A DNA stretch of 48,377 nt from Blastopirellula sp. (GTDB lineage: Bacteria; Planctomycetota; Planctomycetia; Pirellulales; Pirellulaceae), in assembly GCA_002733575.1 (NCBI GenBank), contig NVWB01000008.1:19503-67879 (forward strand), written 5' to 3'. The notes under the pieces were generated by a model. It saw only the letters and a program-made list of their open reading frames with translations. It made no database searches and was not told where the DNA came from. Below are positions 42,601-48,377 of the stretch, piece by piece; position 1 is the first letter of the stretch; the number at the start of each line of letters is the position of its first letter. The translations under genes were made by a program, and so were the position numbers.

Positions 42601-43775
42601 GAGATATCAATTGCGATATTAGACGGATCACTAACAACTCCGGTAGCAACTAATTCAAACGTGACTGGTGGATTGGTGCCTGTGCCATCATCAATGATAA
42701 AGGTTTGATGATCTAACAATCCAATGTTCGAGAAACTAGCTGTAATCTGAAATTCGTGGTTACCATTTAAATTGTCTGTAAGATCGGTCGCAGTATCGAA
42801 GCTTGATCCAACGCCGCCAGGGAGAGAAATGGTTTCACTCCATTTAGTGAAAATCTCTTTAGTACCGACTTGCAGACGGAATACTCTTGCTTCGTTATTA
42901 TTTCCCCAAAGTTGGTCAATGTCATTTTGAAACGTAAGTTTGGCGAAGTCTGTATCGGCGTCGTATTCGACGGAAATTGGGAAGAAGACCTGTTCTCTCT
43001 GGACAACACCATTAATTACTTCTTCAAAATAAAGCTGATAGAACTCAGGGTTTTCTGCCAGGACTGGATCAAGATCATCGTTGTTGAAATAGATGTGGAT
43101 TTCTTTTCGGGCTACTTCCAATTCACCATAGTTTGGATCCATCTCATCGGTATTGCGTGAAACGGGTTGTGGAACCACCGACATAATTTGTGGACCCAGG
43201 TTTAGCTCGAAGTCAAGCGTGAATTCTTCAGCCGTATCGCCTTCCATGTCTTTCAAAGCATCTGTCACTTGGATGCGATAGACATCGTCTGGCAGTGCTT
43301 CTCCGAAGCGAATAACCACTTCGTTCGGGGCATCGCCCATACCGATAAAGCCTTCGAAGTTCCCGTTGCCAACCACGGTGACATCATCTTTGGTGCCGAG
43401 AATTTGATCAGGACCACCTCGAGTAATCAACAGACCGCTCGTTGCTGCATTAGGGTCGAAGCCTGGTGCATCAGGGTCGCTAAAATTGAAGCCTATTGTT
43501 GTAGGGTCAATCAGATCAACTGCATCATTGACTTCAGCGAAGTTGAACACCAAAGATCGAGGTGAAGCATTTCTCACATCGTTTTGGGAAATCAATTCAC
43601 CTTCATTCGGTTGAATAGAGATCAAATTGGGAGAAACATCCGCCGCAAGAAGTTGACGATCTTCAAGCTTTTCATGCTGCATTTTGCGATTGGCTTCCTT
43701 GCGTTTGGCACGAAGGTGCTTCTTCAGAGCTTTTTTTAACGAAGGGGACAGCTTATTGGTGTTTCGGATGGTCAT
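30648..43775 (-). CDS. Giant surface/secreted multidomain protein (4375 aa) with metzincin motif, beta-helix, PPC, GEVED and dockerin domains
   Basis: The N-terminus is basic and carries LEDRQLLA (37-44), a planctomycete-type export/sorting signal. In order: Big_5-like domains; a zinc motif HEIGHLLGLGH (616-626, Glu617); PPC domains near 672-778, 1656-1843, 1892-2060 and 3369-3496; three GDWxG-containing beta-helix repeats near 1129, 1369 and 1639; a propeller-like region near 2060-2500; a second right-handed beta-helix near 3519-3692; GEVED near 3976-4149; dockerin near 4171-4239 (VTFLDVAPIV and DVNGDNKVNPNDLLDLADFI); then an acidic tail. Domain edges are approximate. At least six copies of an FEFD-type module recur (see findings). 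The role is probably adhesion or matrix formation; proteolysis is possible but the Met-turn is not seen. The gene is intact over 13 kb. Confidence 0.93.
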   Translation of the reverse strand: MTIRNTNKLSPSLKKALKKHLRAKRKEANRKMQHEKLEDRQLLAADVSPNLISIQPNEGELISQNDVRNASPRSLVFNFAEVNDAVDLIDPTTIGFNFSDPDAPGFDPNAATSGLLITRGGPDQILGTKDDVTVVGNGNFEGFIGMGDAPNEVVIRFGEALPDDVYRIQVTDALKDMEGDTAEEFTLDFELNLGPQIMSVVPQPVSRNTDEMDPNYGELEVARKEIHIYFNNDDLDPVLAENPEFYQLYFEEVINGVVQREQVFFPISVEYDADTDFAKLTFQNDIDQLWGNNNEARVFRLQVGTKEIFTKWSETISLPGGVGSSFDTATDLTDNLNGNHEFQITASFSNIGLLDHQTFIIDDGTGTNPPVTFELVATGVVSDPSNIAIDISGLTTRGEVRNKIVADLSTSGLIEVKANILSFQGRASLRGTAGNRPQMILPGNSVGIIIDRSQTIVLESEIRNETAYTIEFPGTVDEPGHRDIPEESHLLQSPDTTPGITTRTYNFPNLYGIDPSSPTQEPFQNQITDIQRQRAQEIFELYSYYAGIQFIQVPNDQGSDLQIVTGDLRGLDPTVDTGPGGVAGLAGGNLAIMDLADHDQIGDDAFGAAWQTTAFHEIGHLLGLGHSYDLPPQTIQGSDGDLSFGQAVDRIFPGNHDLAHLKNLYRPESKDIDLYRFELPEAGTLSAEIMAERLTDSSLLDAAVTIYRENGDGSHTVIARNDDYFSEDSFLELELEAGTYFIGVSASGNNVYDPTIEDSGIGGTSQGKYKLQVQFRPDADSALRDAGSAQNSGQSILVQTGGMGFADEETIILTDASGVEETFEIDIVSDLSSPASISDVSFTAVKITTDMRASEVVQALLKAINSKSFDIHATAVGNRIDLSGTAINNSVVLDSSIVANKSIAISQGSSGGAALDGDLDAKAGGLFNFWFHAESPTFDGMENSPRTFFVDKSFVEDPFNPSTGSLTNPFTEIDTAIDVMKTRSQSGITGDVIRVTAVPSLLDNEGLDEEEGDNLQSDNPVYLIGEDPITGLDLEDGHDIILPQGVTMMIDEGVILKFSQGSIIVGSTTVNEDRSLSSLQILGVPERYEGDTERKDRRVVLTSFNEGNGVGNRSYTLKDPIAGDWGGIILNNEVDRQQGNNDWESRGIFLNSIIGADIRYAGGTVSPEGSLFTPTAIYMEESRPTINFNKISNSAGAALSADPDSFEESNFQMFQGDAAVFTPDIERVGPDIFGNDLDNNSLNGILVRVRTAPGQDAQGITVAARFDDTDIVHVLQENLEIESTLSGPTRDSFGGPLTARLDGSLVIDASIVVKLNRARIETQIGANFIAEGSAGSEVIFTSINDDRFGFGGTFDTNNNGTDSLAAPGDWAGLYFGHASSGSLDHIMVSYAGGESRIEGGSAHFNPLEIHQADVRLTHSLFEYNEDGRGASDDPNRSSRMSNASGTIFVRGAQPIIVGNNMRSNMGPVINIDVNSLNYELITDYGRATGNSDIQPGLADNQGPLIRHNLLTSNDVNGMEVRAGTLTTEVVWDDTDIVHVVYNTVYIPDMHTYGGLRLESSSTESLVVKFLSDDAGLWATGNPLDIDDRIGGMLHVIGQPGFPVVMTSLHDDTVGAGFDEFGQAQNDTGGPGTVSPGDWMGIVIDENAYDRNVALIVESESNNLELTGINGTPQNSQALGLLAPDEFAGDDNQRLGYNIQGFLSSAADADVYSFEALPGTEVWFDIDRSTHYLDPVIELIDTAGNVIARSVNSQDPGGENVLEIGNPNLFAVPGMEDQVNELRKSGFYDLDRWSTNPRDAGMRVVLPGIPGPNARTYHVRVRSNSGDLGSGAENLTDGITAGVYQMQIRLSEVDEFAGSTVRYADIRNAINGISVFGQPSSSPLLGESAEDANDNNDTFGNAHDLGNIFNSDHAALSVAGNLDTAFEAEVDYLNSIIVTLQDGDIDWYSFDLQYDNTQTIPGTSDENLYASLVFDLDYAAGLARANAIISVFDEDGALILTSQDSGISDDLNHPEVAGQSDTNSDLSRGSTSNGDPLIGNISLPVGKYYIAVSNQGEVPVQMDQFFQANAANPLVRFEPVDSVRRIVEDRISGAYYNTTAIQPGNPYVDSDGDGTIDSLDSDSTSILNNTNRVSYNLGDFTLFLSRDDGTGTRIFAVDPFTGATEANVGKFGQITGDIAMHPDGTLYTYDQDQNGNLDDLGSGNFFAIDTGDGSVGNAIRHDGMLTYERDANNAVVRSHPVGGGRIGWGYEFEASAFVYTNSSSANGLNLYTVGSRGDVSLRSFSGDSQSKYANILFEMDASDSDGDNRPIGSPEFFHGDPNVFVNYIGGSNARPTGRIRTDLDFSGTGFVSVPDGDTLRLYDGYTFVINYPGGPVTYEFDVDNEGTTDPANTAVSISSFDTATEVADAIVFASGFTATNRDPNTFRRTSLIDFGAGTSLGTQTNPINAFRNNYLQEGGRASGGYITGIAAVDRDLYGVTETGGLFLITTGGGFGGFSFGTDAYGTIINTTYIDQINTTIQDLITAGELPFGYQSEFTSVTSGPQNGNGNTDYADVLFISDSEGRIIAVDTLGVAQPIFHGDRAVIETGIFGVQGIEFGTLNRNLWHTSGTRGKDAGHGLVVPVTNSNSADVLGGTSFYFGNEVKTFVEENAYGNATKGNYNLPGDAHGSIISDPFSLYGYDAADLPTLYFNYFLDTDGADHDDDGTITTDNSPLRDALKVFAADENGNWELLGTNNSFHGPDSAGKDDPYDRINDFFGGARAEDSIIAVAESDREFNYLGDTGVQELFDNEGWRQARIDLSAFAGHSDIRLRFDFSTGGSINLGGSANGVEYNTEEIRARAGEDIVDGELFTIRDSRTGTPYYFEFNKGQTITTGTGSGFNDGEGFVLTDSNGTMKSFEFDTTGTTGSADVTIEISPNMSAAETAVAVFEAISSAGFANVTIDLEGTINPAENDNQINLRGFNNIVSLPSGLATLGSDGYNDTFANNIEVDSSMSSTEVANVINTRLHEVITPKAEVLGYEMFKQFEEFIFLNGYEVSTSFNSTIGTDDFLQSDNYGTTSPTNEQANNSKANQRGQANLSQGAFIDDLIIGFRERGEMVTGASNNATAFTTNTQLRNHDVLEGQYQLEIRRGTEYGEGVPSLSGAERQFLFYTIDTNDRLIEGTSINTVSGNQLNPGTQLEVNDGVDFVVFEFVDNEYDLNGQLVNDSYDTANGIYSIGYNKLMSAADIANILSSAINDTQGQADRGLIEFTRELGVFAQVNIRSSTFNITRGQVDLSPKSTSDVALAGNPSDARGPGEQRGSGEELLNAIRATSGSFSYKNSIAIDNVPSSNPGGIIAPQFANEADDIIALATSTGIDGLLGSPLTYLVNGFIGDNFGTTEDVDLFKLEVSAGQRIQIDVDAATAGSTLDGMLRLFYEVSPGSVIEIGFPADDIPSPGEVFSLDPYIDVIAPATGTYYVGVSGFNNSSYNPEDGSNGGTFDSEGSYTMSISLEGYLVGNQSNGIGTSSQLTVDTFNMFGDQNTHRDQGQIILQSNRISNSEEYGILLDASPRDIGGNLPHQGAPNIAATENVNRFATGVTVTNNVIFGGGDGAIHISGDSIASSDPLAAVPFGRVINNTLYGNKSGDTGIRIDDAAGPTLLNNIVANFNTAIDVIDATSQDSTVVNRTAYQNNNNNLRTARGNGESAPLALNQSDPLFVDAANANFYLAPGALVIDAAVDSLEERTQVSSVINPLGIEPSPILAPTLDQTGQLRVDDPSVVSSGGVGSVSFRDIGALERADFNGPRAFLLSPQDNDSEGVDLDPQADVVQLLDGPMSNISIQLFDSGSLSDQAEGSGIDDNSVTSASVIIEQIRGLDPTVLVEGIDYRFDYDATNNIIRIVPISGVFEEGVIYRIILDKDDASPNAIRDVAGNVLEPNKTAMVPVLDPDTGEPMIDPITLEPVLELAGITTFQVQVGGLLDFGDLPNDDVFSFDTLLIDNGARHIIKDSFFLGDSIDAELEGTPSILADLDGPTDDGIYIQAPNPDDLDPNPVPWTVRPVVSNQLFVKTTIPIGSTEYGFLDAWIDFDFSGTFEPNEQVVISHPLTADASDRANSPEGQEISLSNIPTGSKTGQTYARFRFSSTGGLDSNGLAVDGEVEDYVITIGEPGENPWHNPVFDFAVNFSDNIVTFLDVAPIVYELNNREHTFDNGNFRKLYKDLGPNEVHAYLDVNGDNKVNPNDLLDLADFIFSGDITQSPEPIEFALDTSSVSASLEAPITIEAIQPIATSVAVQEPVVQSTLVQDNNVVDIYAPSYSELSMQPYAASIIKTVASVETEAAIDDIVSLDNSIVADDIESIIAAVADDLTDIWDNAEEDEDSFDELLDLIADDSVMD

Positions 43776-44217
43776 GTACCAACTCTCTAAACTATGATGA
43801 TGTAGTTGTTTACGTCGAATTATTAAATCGGGTCAAAGGCCCGGTAGGTCGTGGGAATAGGACATTTGCTCTATTCCTGGCAACACTTTGGGTGCAAAGC
43901 GGAATAAAACAAGCGTGTCTATAAGTCCTGATTGTAATTGCCCATTTTAACAACAGCAACTTTTTATATGGAATTGCTGTAAAACACATTCTCTCGTGGC
44001 ATCACTACTTACACAATCTGAATAGAGTGAATAACCAGAATCTTTGAAAGGTGAAATCATGCAGTAAGAGATTGGTTTTAACGGTTTTTCTTAAAATAGG
44101 AGGAGTGGTTGACTTATTATCAGACTGCAATTCGACGAGAAAAACCGCAACAGAGTTCCCTTAAAACACTTATATCCCTTGTAATGTGATTAAAAAGATT
44201 AGTTATCACAATTTGAA
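43776..44217. other. Upstream region of the giant gene
   Basis: 442 bases between the giant gene start and the end of the methyltransferase-like gene. It contains GGAATAG (43854-43860) paired with CTATTCC (43871-43877) and CGGG-TCAAAGG-CCCG near 43829, which could fold in the leader of the giant mRNA. TGTGAT (44185-44190) and ATCACA (44205-44210) form an inverted repeat near the methyltransferase stop. No gene was found. Confidence 0.45.
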
Positions 44218-45099
44218 TTAGTTCTCAAGAGGGGTTTCTTTGCGGTGTTTGGTTGCTACGTGAGCACAAACGGCATAGGTTCGACTGAGATATTGCCATT
44301 TCCAGGGCATCGTTGTAGATACATGCCTAAAACCAGAATTTTTTGAGTGCAGAGCTCGTAGTTCGGCCGGGTTTAGCCCTTTGTAGTGGTTTCCCCTGTC
44401 GAGTTCTCGCCGACATAAGCGAGATAACGCCGAATCAGGTGTCTCGAAGAGTTCTTCGCAACTATCGCTGGAAAATAATTCTGTAAATAGAACGGACTTC
44501 CCACCTTCTGAGGTAAGACCAGAAAGTAAGTTGATATGTTGTGCAATAATCGCTTTCAGGGCGATGCTCCATAAAATGTGTGTGGGAGCAACCAATTCTT
44601 GAATTGAGTCGATTAGTTGCGAAAGCAGGCCTACAGAAGCAACTATTTCATAGGGGCCTGATAATTGTTGGACAACCTGATCTACCGGGGCTTGCTTCTC
44701 ATTTAATGTTAAAATCAAGGAGTCCATGTCAAATTGTGGAGTATTCGTAGATTGTGCTAACCAGCCTGAAACATCCGTTGAGGGAAGAACTCGAATATTA
44801 TTGAGCTGCTTAATCCCCTGACGATCAAGTGCATGACTCACGGCTTGGGAGTCCAAGTCAACTAAGTCGATCTGCTGAAATACAGGTGCTAGTAGTTTAA
44901 GATCAAAGTCGTTGCAATTCCCTGCACCTAAAATGCAAAGACGATCTGTGGGAGTTGCCAGCTTTCGTAGTAGTAGAGTGACAGAGTCTCTGTGAGGAGC
45001 ATACAGCTCCCAAGCATCAAGTGACTGCTGATTTCGCTGGTGGCAAATTTGAGTTAGTTTGTCAATTTCAGAATCTCCCCGAAGTTTTACTTGATCCAT
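44218..45099 (-). CDS. SAM-dependent methyltransferase-like protein
   Basis: 293 residues from the ATG at 45099; a TTG at 45102 is less likely. The segment LCILGAGNCNDFDLKLL followed by IDLVDLDSQAVSHAL matches motif I (GxGxxxD-like) and the acidic strand-2 end of class I methyltransferases. Later strands (DMDSLILTLNE, YEIVASVGLLSQLI, GGKSVLFTELF) fit the Rossmann core, but no signature identifies the substrate. WKWQYLSRTYAVCAHV closes the protein. It sits between the two exoprotein genes, after a terminator and a 12-base palindrome, so it seems to have its own promoter. A sugar, lipid or protein substrate is equally possible. Confidence 0.7.
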   Translation of the reverse strand: MDQVKLRGDSEIDKLTQICHQRNQQSLDAWELYAPHRDSVTLLLRKLATPTDRLCILGAGNCNDFDLKLLAPVFQQIDLVDLDSQAVSHALDRQGIKQLNNIRVLPSTDVSGWLAQSTNTPQFDMDSLILTLNEKQAPVDQVVQQLSGPYEIVASVGLLSQLIDSIQELVAPTHILWSIALKAIIAQHINLLSGLTSEGGKSVLFTELFSSDSCEELFETPDSALSRLCRRELDRGNHYKGLNPAELRALHSKNSGFRHVSTTMPWKWQYLSRTYAVCAHVATKHRKETPLEN

Positions 45100-45122
45100 C
45101 AATAGAGCATTGTTTATGTTCT

Positions 45123-45134
45123 TGTACTAGTACA
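45123..45134. promoter_or_regulatory. 12-base perfect palindrome upstream of the methyltransferase gene
   Basis: TGTACTAGTACA is a perfect palindrome 24 bases upstream of the methyltransferase ATG, wedged against the T-run of the preceding terminator. This position would overlap a promoter for the gene and suits a repressor operator. No matching second site was found. Confidence 0.45.
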
Positions 45135-45168
45135 TAAAAAAAACGACTTGCCAAAAGGGCAAGTCGTT
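45135..45168 (-). terminator. Intrinsic terminator of the S8 protease gene
   Basis: AACGACTTGCC (45142-45152) and GGCAAGTCGTT (45158-45168) form an 11-base stem with a 5-base loop. On the minus strand it runs into eight Ts, 28 bases after the stop of the protease gene. Confidence 0.93.
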
Positions 45169-45196
45169 CAAGTTTTTTAAAATTGACAGCAGAAGA

Positions 45197-48100
45197 TTAG
45201 AGAGCTTCTTCAAGTTCTTCATCCCATTTTTCATTTAAATCAACGGCAAGCCCATCAACGGTCTCTTCTAGATCAGAGGCTAGATACCATTGATCATCGT
45301 CGGAAGCATCTGCAATGACTTGGCTCAAATCTGAGTCAAGACCTTCAAAGAAGCTGTCCGTTGCGAGGTCTGAAGTCATGGTCGAAAGTGAAGATTCAGT
45401 TTCAACGCGACTAGCAGCAGCAGAGTTTGATCTCCAGTTCAAGGCCCAGCCTACAAATTGTGTTGCATCTGAAACAGCAGGTGTTTCTTCCGCAGCAACA
45501 GTCGGTTGAACCAATTCAACACTTGCTGAAACAGGACTTGCCGAGACCAAGGTTGTCTCAATAAATTCAGCTTCTGGTTCAGCAGTAATTTTTCCAGAGA
45601 GGATAAAGTCAATTACCTTCAGTAAGTCGAGTGGCGATATTTGATTATTGCCATCAGTATCGATGAAGTTAGTGATACTCTCTTGGTTGGGAACATATTT
45701 AGGTAACGCTCTGAAGCTACCTTTTTGTAGTTCAGTAACAATTTTTGCCACATCTAAAAACGAGACAATTCCATCGTTATTAACATCCGCAGCACCCAGT
45801 GTGTTAGTAAAAGCCGAGGTCAAGCTGCCTGATGTCGAACCTGTAGTGGCAAGACCACCTACAAGACCAACTTGTAACGTCACATCGGCAGATCCCGTGT
45901 TGCCAGAGCTATCGACGACGTTGTAAGTGAAGGTAATGTTTTCGCCAAGATCTACTAGGTCTGTGGTATCAAGTAACACACTCTTGCCGTCAGCGGAAAC
46001 GCTGAATACTAGCAGTGGGTCTGCTGGTGAAATATTTGTTACCGAAATGATGGAAAGGTTTTTTCCAAGTAGATGGTTGTCGTTATTTAATACATGGAAA
46101 AATTGACCAGCGGTATCTTCTGCATAGTAGTAAGAGTCATCCGCGAGACGGATTCCACTATCTGCATCAGAATTAAGTGCCACTTCATAGTCTTCAACTT
46201 CGCCAGCAAAAGCTACACTGGTTGGAGTTAGATCTCGTGTGAAATCTAATCGGAATCGAGTGGCCGCTGTGACACGTAAGCCATCTGGGAAACTCGAATC
46301 ATCGAAGGCGGTAGCAGGAATTTCAAACGTATAATCATTCGTTCCGCTAGTGAGAGCAAGGTTGGTGAAAATTTGCTCGCCAGCATCATCCCAGTCGCCA
46401 TCTCGATTGAAGTCCATCCAACCTTGCAAGATACCGTCTGAAAGCGGAGTGCTTGAAGTAATCGTTGCGACATTCGTGGCACCAACGGTAAGACCCTGGG
46501 TGAAGATAACCCCGTCATCTAACAGAGGACTATCGCCCAATTTAAGTCCAGCAAGCACTGGATGAATTGCGACAGGATTGCCAGCGTTTCCAGTATCATT
46601 CGCTCGGATATAACCAAAATCTAGGGGAGCATTTACTTCTGCGGAACCCGAGTTACTGACAGTTACAGTGCGAATTAAATCATCGGTTGGCAGATAACCT
46701 TGTTCCAAAACAGGCTGGATAATAAAGTCGCCAGCTTGGTGTGTGTACAGTAAGAATTTTCCATCAGCATCACTCACCGCAGATGGTTCACATAGACCGA
46801 TTTGTCCATCGCCATTTTCGTCGATATAGAAAGTAAAACCTGCAAGTCCTGCTTCGTTAGCGTCTTGCCGACCATTTTGATTCAAGTCGTTGAAGCTAAC
46901 TCCCTGTAGTTGAGGGAGTGGCGATTGATTACTCGTTTCAGCATCAACCAATTGGTCATTCACGAATCCAACAGACTGTGCGGCCAAGGCAACTATTTCA
47001 GAAGTTCCTCTTGTTTCAAATAAGAAGAAATCTGAGTCATAGGTTGAGTATTCAATATCGGCAGTATTAGAATTGGCCATCACAGAGGTAAGTCCAAATA
47101 ATTCGCCTTCGGTTGTTGGACTGTAAAAATCGGTCGAAGCGGCTAAAGTGGCCGTCGTCAATATTCCAGTAGGAAGGAAGTCGTACATTCCAGTTGCTGT
47201 GCCAGGCGAGTTGACCCAAATATCTAATCCATAATCATTGACCGCATCGGCCATTAAGCCATTGACGCCAGCTAAGACTGCTAATTGTTCATCTGTTATG
47301 CCACCTATCACAACTGAATCGTGAGACATAATGATCATGGCATCATGAGCAAACACATCGGCCCAGCCAACAGCAGTTAGTAGATCGATATCATAGAAGT
47401 CTGTGGCAGCATAACCAGTAAGGCCTTGCGTGCCATCGGTGAATGACCAGTCGAGCCCATCGTTACCGAGGATTGCGACTGAGTAATTGCTCTTCTCAAT
47501 CTCAACCAGCGTGCCATCACCACGTAGAAAATCTAAAACGACTGCATCGTATCCGAGTTGGCCATTGGAGGTGCCGTTGTCAAGGATCGAATGTCCTGAG
47601 ACAAAGATGTTTGAGCCAACCACTTCTTGGACTTCAATATTGGTCGGTAGTGTAAAGTCTTCGCCACAACCAAGATCAGGTTCAGGGTCTGTGGTACCTC
47701 CTCCTCCGCCACCTCCGGGAGTGGGCGTGGGCGTGGGAATAAACCCAGATGCGGCTGCTTGAACAGCTGTGTAGGCATCAATAAAACCATATCCACTGGC
47801 GAAATCAAATCCATTGTCAAATCCCGGAGTGTAAGGATTATCCATGTCCAAGGCTGTGCCTTTCAAAATTGCAGTCACATCAGAAGGACTCAAAGCTGGA
47901 TTTGCCGATAGCATCAATGCTGCTACCGCGGCGGCATGAGGAGCAGATGCTGAAGTTCCAAAAAAGTTTGGATAAGTATCCAAATCAATATCAGTGCCGA
48001 AAAATGTCGTATTTCCTCCGTCAGGAGCTACAAAAGCTGGTGCTTGGCGAATTTCTTCTGGTTGACGATCACCATCTTCAGTGAAGAGAATTGAAGTTCC

Positions 48101-48377
48101 TCCTACTGAAGAGAAGAACTCTAATTCAGCTGGGTTTGTCCCAAATGCTGGTGTCTCGAACCAGGCAGCCGCACCAACTGAATTTCCTTGAGAAGTATTG
48201 TGATGTCCAAAAATTGTAGGACTATTGGTAGCATATTCTAGGTTGTTCATTTCGTCCCCAAAATTGACGTATGTAACAACATTCGGTGCATCTCCGTCAT
48301 AGCGGAGTATCACCAATCCATAATGTTGAGTTTGGGCAGATGTATTTTGATACGAAATTAATTCATACGGATCTCCC
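45197..48377 (-). CDS. S8 (subtilisin-like) exoprotease with SdrD-like, GEVED and dockerin domains, 5' end cut by window edge
   Basis: The frame is open to the window edge, giving about 1060 residues. A call starting at 48316 uses TTG and is not a true start, because GDPYELISYQN precedes it in frame. The catalytic Ser motif GTSASAPHAAAVAALML is present (Ser codon 47951-47953); the Asp and His motifs lie outside the window. A PTPTPGGGGGGG linker (about 47690-47750) follows the peptidase. Then come a DUF-like domain, an SdrD-B-like module (LQGVSFNDLNQNGRQDANE), GEVED (GWMDFNRDGDWDDAGEQ ... AGEVEDYEVAL), a cadherin-like strand region, a dockerin (ADVNNDGIVSFLDVAKIV and DTDGNNQISPLDLLKVIDFI), and an acidic tail. 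It is secreted and probably cell-surface-bound. Confidence 0.93.
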   Translation of the reverse strand, partial: GDPYELISYQNTSAQTQHYGLVILRYDGDAPNVVTYVNFGDEMNNLEYATNSPTIFGHHNTSQGNSVGAAAWFETPAFGTNPAELEFFSSVGGTSILFTEDGDRQPEEIRQAPAFVAPDGGNTTFFGTDIDLDTYPNFFGTSASAPHAAAVAALMLSANPALSPSDVTAILKGTALDMDNPYTPGFDNGFDFASGYGFIDAYTAVQAAASGFIPTPTPTPGGGGGGGTTDPEPDLGCGEDFTLPTNIEVQEVVGSNIFVSGHSILDNGTSNGQLGYDAVVLDFLRGDGTLVEIEKSNYSVAILGNDGLDWSFTDGTQGLTGYAATDFYDIDLLTAVGWADVFAHDAMIIMSHDSVVIGGITDEQLAVLAGVNGLMADAVNDYGLDIWVNSPGTATGMYDFLPTGILTTATLAASTDFYSPTTEGELFGLTSVMANSNTADIEYSTYDSDFFLFETRGTSEIVALAAQSVGFVNDQLVDAETSNQSPLPQLQGVSFNDLNQNGRQDANEAGLAGFTFYIDENGDGQIGLCEPSAVSDADGKFLLYTHQAGDFIIQPVLEQGYLPTDDLIRTVTVSNSGSAEVNAPLDFGYIRANDTGNAGNPVAIHPVLAGLKLGDSPLLDDGVIFTQGLTVGATNVATITSSTPLSDGILQGWMDFNRDGDWDDAGEQIFTNLALTSGTNDYTFEIPATAFDDSSFPDGLRVTAATRFRLDFTRDLTPTSVAFAGEVEDYEVALNSDADSGIRLADDSYYYAEDTAGQFFHVLNNDNHLLGKNLSIISVTNISPADPLLVFSVSADGKSVLLDTTDLVDLGENITFTYNVVDSSGNTGSADVTLQVGLVGGLATTGSTSGSLTSAFTNTLGAADVNNDGIVSFLDVAKIVTELQKGSFRALPKYVPNQESITNFIDTDGNNQISPLDLLKVIDFILSGKITAEPEAEFIETTLVSASPVSASVELVQPTVAAEETPAVSDATQFVGWALNWRSNSAAASRVETESSLSTMTSDLATDSFFEGLDSDLSQVIADASDDDQWYLASDLEETVDGLAVDLNEKWDEELEEAL

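Noticed and set aside
44185..44210. TGTGA...TCACA resembling a CRP site
   Set aside because: The half-sites are separated by 16 bases instead of the 6 expected for CRP, and it lies at the end of a gene.
1..48377. CRISPR arrays, insertion sequences, prophage or integrase genes
   Set aside because: No evenly spaced repeats, transposase or integrase motifs were found in any frame.

Overview
The window looks like part of a planctomycete chromosome (Planctomycetota, probably Pirellulaceae-like; the family is an inference). The evidence is moderate GC, a pseudopilin set alongside PilM/N/O, a long secreted protein starting with an LEDRQLLA-type planctomycete N-terminal signal, GEVED and dockerin modules, a planctomycete-type PQQ propeller protein (WRGPNNAG start) and a pyrophosphate-type phosphofructokinase. 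No IS element, prophage, CRISPR array or rRNA is visible. One tRNA, tRNA-Cys(GCA), is present.

Layout. (1) 1-10273, minus strand: one long operon for a type II secretion / type IV pilus-like envelope machine. In transcription order it encodes GspI-, GspJ- and GspK-like minor pseudopilins, a small membrane coiled-coil protein, a GspH-like pseudopilin, PilM, PilN, PilO, a GspC/PilP-like protein, the secretin and a lipoprotein cut by the window edge. The motor ATPase, platform protein and major pseudopilin are not here. (2) 10574-12064: nadC and a divergent ComEA-like helix-hairpin-helix membrane protein. (3) 12061-18206, minus strand: a sugar-phosphate cluster, transcribed pfp, HAD phosphatase, gnd, SDR oxidoreductase, zwf. 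(4) 18568-21142: two small proteins, one with an HPt-like histidine motif, then tRNA-Cys, a 0.7 kb non-coding stretch rich in palindromes, and an orphan NarL/FixJ response regulator. (5) 21272-30549: enolase-superfamily enzyme, NagA-like deacetylase, a secreted proline-rich protein, a 56-residue coiled-coil protein in operon with an SDR, a zinc-ribbon membrane protein, a secreted PQQ-type beta-propeller protein and an ABC1/UbiB kinase. (6) 30648-48377, minus strand: two very large surface or secreted proteins, one of 4375 residues with a metzincin zinc motif and one S8 protease cut by the edge. Both end in GEVED, dockerin and an acidic tail. A divergent SAM-methyltransferase-like gene lies between them.

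How the genes may work together (inference): the operon in region 1 could build the export or attachment machine, and region 6 encodes the kind of large, modular, calcium-binding exoproteins such a machine might export. The GspK-like tip subunit carries an inserted LamG-type jellyroll whose strand order looks circularly permuted. This could give the pseudopilus tip a ligand-binding head and is the most unusual single observation. Other observations worth following are a repeated, apparently undescribed FEFD-type module inside the giant protein, the shared C-terminal module of the two exoproteins, and the structured non-coding region upstream of the response regulator.
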